34,056 bases of DNA from NCBI GenBank assembly GCA_002712305.1, contig PATE01000082.1, positions 1-34,056 of the forward strand, in the 5' to 3' direction. Below are positions 32,580-34,056 of the stretch, in pieces. Within the stretch, counting starts at the first letter, position 1. Each line of letters starts with the position of its first letter. The notes below the pieces were generated by a model. It was not told the origin of the DNA and did no database searches. It saw nothing but the letters and a program-made list of their open reading frames with translations. Made by a program: the position numbers and the translations under genes. This DNA is from Gemmatimonadota bacterium (GTDB lineage: Bacteria > Latescibacterota > UBA2968 > UBA8231).

Positions 32580-33121
32580 GCGAACGGACGGCAGGCGGCC
32601 GCAGCCAGGAACAAGCTCTGATCGGACGACTCCAACAGGCGCCAGTGTTTCAGCACCTGGCAGGACGTTATCTGCAGGTGCTGCGAAGGATCGCGCGTCC
32701 AAGAACGCTTGCCTCGGGTGCAACGGTCATCGAGGCCGGAGATGCAGGCCCTGGCCTGTTTATCCTGCTGAAGGGAACGTGGGCGGTGGGCGACAGTTCG
32801 GACCACGTGCTCGAACCCATCAGCACAGCCGGCGAGATTGCGGAACTGACCGAAGCGCCCCAGGCTCTAAGGATCGGTGCCGTGGAAGACAGCTTTGCCC
32901 TACACATACCTCACGACGTGTTGTCGGCACTTTTCTCTCGAGATGCAGATCTGCATCAGCGTCTTTGCCGTAATGCCATCATGGATTTGTCACAGCGACT
33001 GGTGGCATCGAACTCCAGACTCGATCGCCTTGGTGAGGAGCGGGCAACACTCGAAACGGATCTGGCCGCCATCGAGATGGAGTTGAATGATGCCCGTATG
33101 TTGCAGAGCATGCGTGTTTAA
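32576..33121 (+). CDS. Cyclic-nucleotide-binding-fold protein with C-terminal coiled coil
   Basis: A 181-aa protein of the CRP/cNMP-binding fold. The beta-roll covers about residues 18-125: [70 protein letters not shown] and [13 protein letters not shown]. The phosphate-binding cassette keeps a GE pair (86-87), but the Arg that usually contacts the cyclic phosphate is not in its expected place (PQAL for PRxA). Cyclic nucleotide binding is therefore doubtful. There is no DNA-binding HTH. Residues 135-178 form a helix or coiled coil, probably for dimerisation. The ATG overlaps the YyaL-like stop, and the next gene starts 5 nt after its stop, so it is part of one transcription unit. Confidence 0.8.
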   Translation: MSERTAGGRSQEQALIGRLQQAPVFQHLAGRYLQVLRRIARPRTLASGATVIEAGDAGPGLFILLKGTWAVGDSSDHVLEPISTAGEIAELTEAPQALRIGAVEDSFALHIPHDVLSALFSRDADLHQRLCRNAIMDLSQRLVASNSRLDRLGEERATLETDLAAIEMELNDARMLQSMRV

Positions 33122-33126
33122 CTTCG

Positions 33127-34056
33127 ATGTCGACCGACAGTGAAAGACGCCTCTACCATGTGAAGGAGTCGGTGCAGTTTCGCCCACTCGTCGAGGGGGG
33201 CGATGAATCTGCCTATGTGCAGACTGCGGCGTTGAATCTGGCTCGGCTCGCAAGCCTGGCCCAGTTGTGCAGAGACCTCGCCGCTGTGAATGCCGAACCG
33301 ATTCTGTTACCCGGTGCGTCGTTGCTGCGCCTCTACTCCGACGTAGGGTGCAGGTCGATGGAAGACATGGATCTACTGATTCGTGCAGACCGGCGCGCGC
33401 AGGTTGCCGACACGTTGGCGGCCCAGGGGTGGCGCTCGCCACCACGTCATCCCGACCTGTTCGTGCGCGCCGATGGGTTCACCCTCGATCTGCATACGGA
33501 TCTGCTGAACGGCGAGCGCCTCACTCACCGACGAGGAGCCGGTTGGATCGAGCCAGGTGATGCGTGGGCGAGGTGTTGCCGCCGAGAGGTGGCGGGGTTC
33601 GAGTTTCTGACGTTGGCAGAGGGGGACGAAATCCTCGTCACAGCCGCACACGCGCTGCGGCACAGCTACCGTAGACTCACCTGGCTCGTCGATTTCGTTC
33701 TCCAACTGCGCGCTACACATCTCTCTGCAGAAGAGCTCTGGGTTCAGGCGCGGGCGGTCCAACTTCATCACAGTCTCGCCTATGCACTGGAATTGGTGGA
33801 CGAATCACGGGTTTCACTCCCATCTTGGATAGCAGGATGGTCCGAAGAGTATTCCGTGAACCGTAGGGTCGATTTGATTCTTCGCTGGATCCATCGTCAC
33901 CGGCACGAAACAGTCGGTGGTGAGTTGCTCGGATGCTGGACCGGAACCCGCGGCCTAGATCGCCTACGATTGCTGAGCGAATTCGTGTTTCCACGACAGG
34001 ATGTTCTTTTGCAGGTGTATCCCCGACTGCCTTCCACTCTGGCTCCCCTCGTCTAT
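33127..34056 (+). CDS. Uncharacterised nucleotidyltransferase (NTP_transf_5-like), truncated by window end
   Basis: An open frame of 310 codons from ATG 33127 that runs off the window without a stop. ILLPGASLLRLYSDVGCR with SMEDMDLLIRADRR (R76, D80, D82) matches the family pattern K-G-x-x-L...R-x-x-x-D-x-D-L-L-V, where the paired Asp residues bind metal. GWRSPPRHPDLF, TLDLHTDLL and LVTAAHALRHSYRRLTWLVD with FVLQL follow as in that family. The usual KG before the helix is replaced by PG (L61-P62-G63), which may matter for activity. These enzymes resemble pol-beta nucleotidyltransferases; substrates are unknown, and many sit in polysaccharide or peptide-modification clusters. It begins 5 nt after the cNMP-fold gene. 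The C-terminus is not seen. Confidence 0.78.
   Translation, partial: MSTDSERRLYHVKESVQFRPLVEGGDESAYVQTAALNLARLASLAQLCRDLAAVNAEPILLPGASLLRLYSDVGCRSMEDMDLLIRADRRAQVADTLAAQGWRSPPRHPDLFVRADGFTLDLHTDLLNGERLTHRRGAGWIEPGDAWARCCRREVAGFEFLTLAEGDEILVTAAHALRHSYRRLTWLVDFVLQLRATHLSAEELWVQARAVQLHHSLAYALELVDESRVSLPSWIAGWSEEYSVNRRVDLILRWIHRHRHETVGGELLGCWTGTRGLDRLRLLSEFVFPRQDVLLQVYPRLPSTLAPLVY

Overview
The window is GC-rich, gene-dense bacterial chromosome with many GTG and TTG starts and frequent ATGA or TTGA stop/start overlaps. It carries two flagellins, lipoprotein and Sec-type signal peptides, and no plasmid, phage, insertion-sequence or CRISPR signature. The gene content (dnaK-dnaJ-mrp, prmA-rsmE, queA-ispDF, rplM-rpsI-rpsB-tsf-frr) is that of core chromosome from a free-living, flagellated, probably diderm bacterium. 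The phylum cannot be fixed from sequence alone. The fused genes and unusual neighbourhoods suggest a poorly sampled lineage (something like Latescibacterota or Gemmatimonadota is a guess).

Layout. (1) 1-6234, plus strand: a protein-quality and housekeeping run with the dnaK 3' end, dnaJ, a short Mrp/ApbC Fe-S carrier, an orphan NuoB-like Fe-S protein, prmA, rsmE, aroQ and a membrane SH3b/TPR protein. (2) 6252-11246: an exported small protein, an RNase HII-YraN fusion, and a minus-strand pair made of a fused double ECF ATPase and pyrC. (3) 11365-14835: a lipoprotein of the alpha/beta hydrolase fold without its nucleophile serine, then a coupled GT2 and GT-C glycosyltransferase pair. (4) 14881-17874: two divergently transcribed flagellin paralogues, each with a sigma-28-like promoter in the shared 470-bp spacer. 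(5) 17944-24180: queA, fused ispDF and a DedA protein, coupled; then rplM-rpsI, a structured spacer, rpsB-tsf and frr, with pyrH missing from its usual place. (6) 24281-28703: a membrane coiled-coil protein, a frameshifted degenerate GGDEF gene, a UbiA-family prenyltransferase, tRNA-Ala(UGC), a small two-TM protein, thiolase and an SSB without the usual acidic tip. (7) 28864-34056: a plus-strand run with an orphan N6-adenine methyltransferase carrying its own target-recognition domain, a YyaL/SPATA20-type thioredoxin-fold protein, a cyclic-nucleotide-binding-fold protein and a truncated NTP_transf_5 nucleotidyltransferase.

The main points to follow up are the NuoB-like protein next to Mrp; the mutually exclusive hairpins between rpsI and rpsB; a small intergenic repeat family shared by the rplM and thiolase upstream regions; the divergent flagellin pair; the fused RNase HII-YraN, EcfA-EcfA and IspDF proteins; and the methyltransferase/YyaL/cNMP/nucleotidyltransferase run. 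I found no clearly delimited new defence or biosynthetic system. The nearest candidates are the Mrp/NuoB-like pair and the run starting at 28864.
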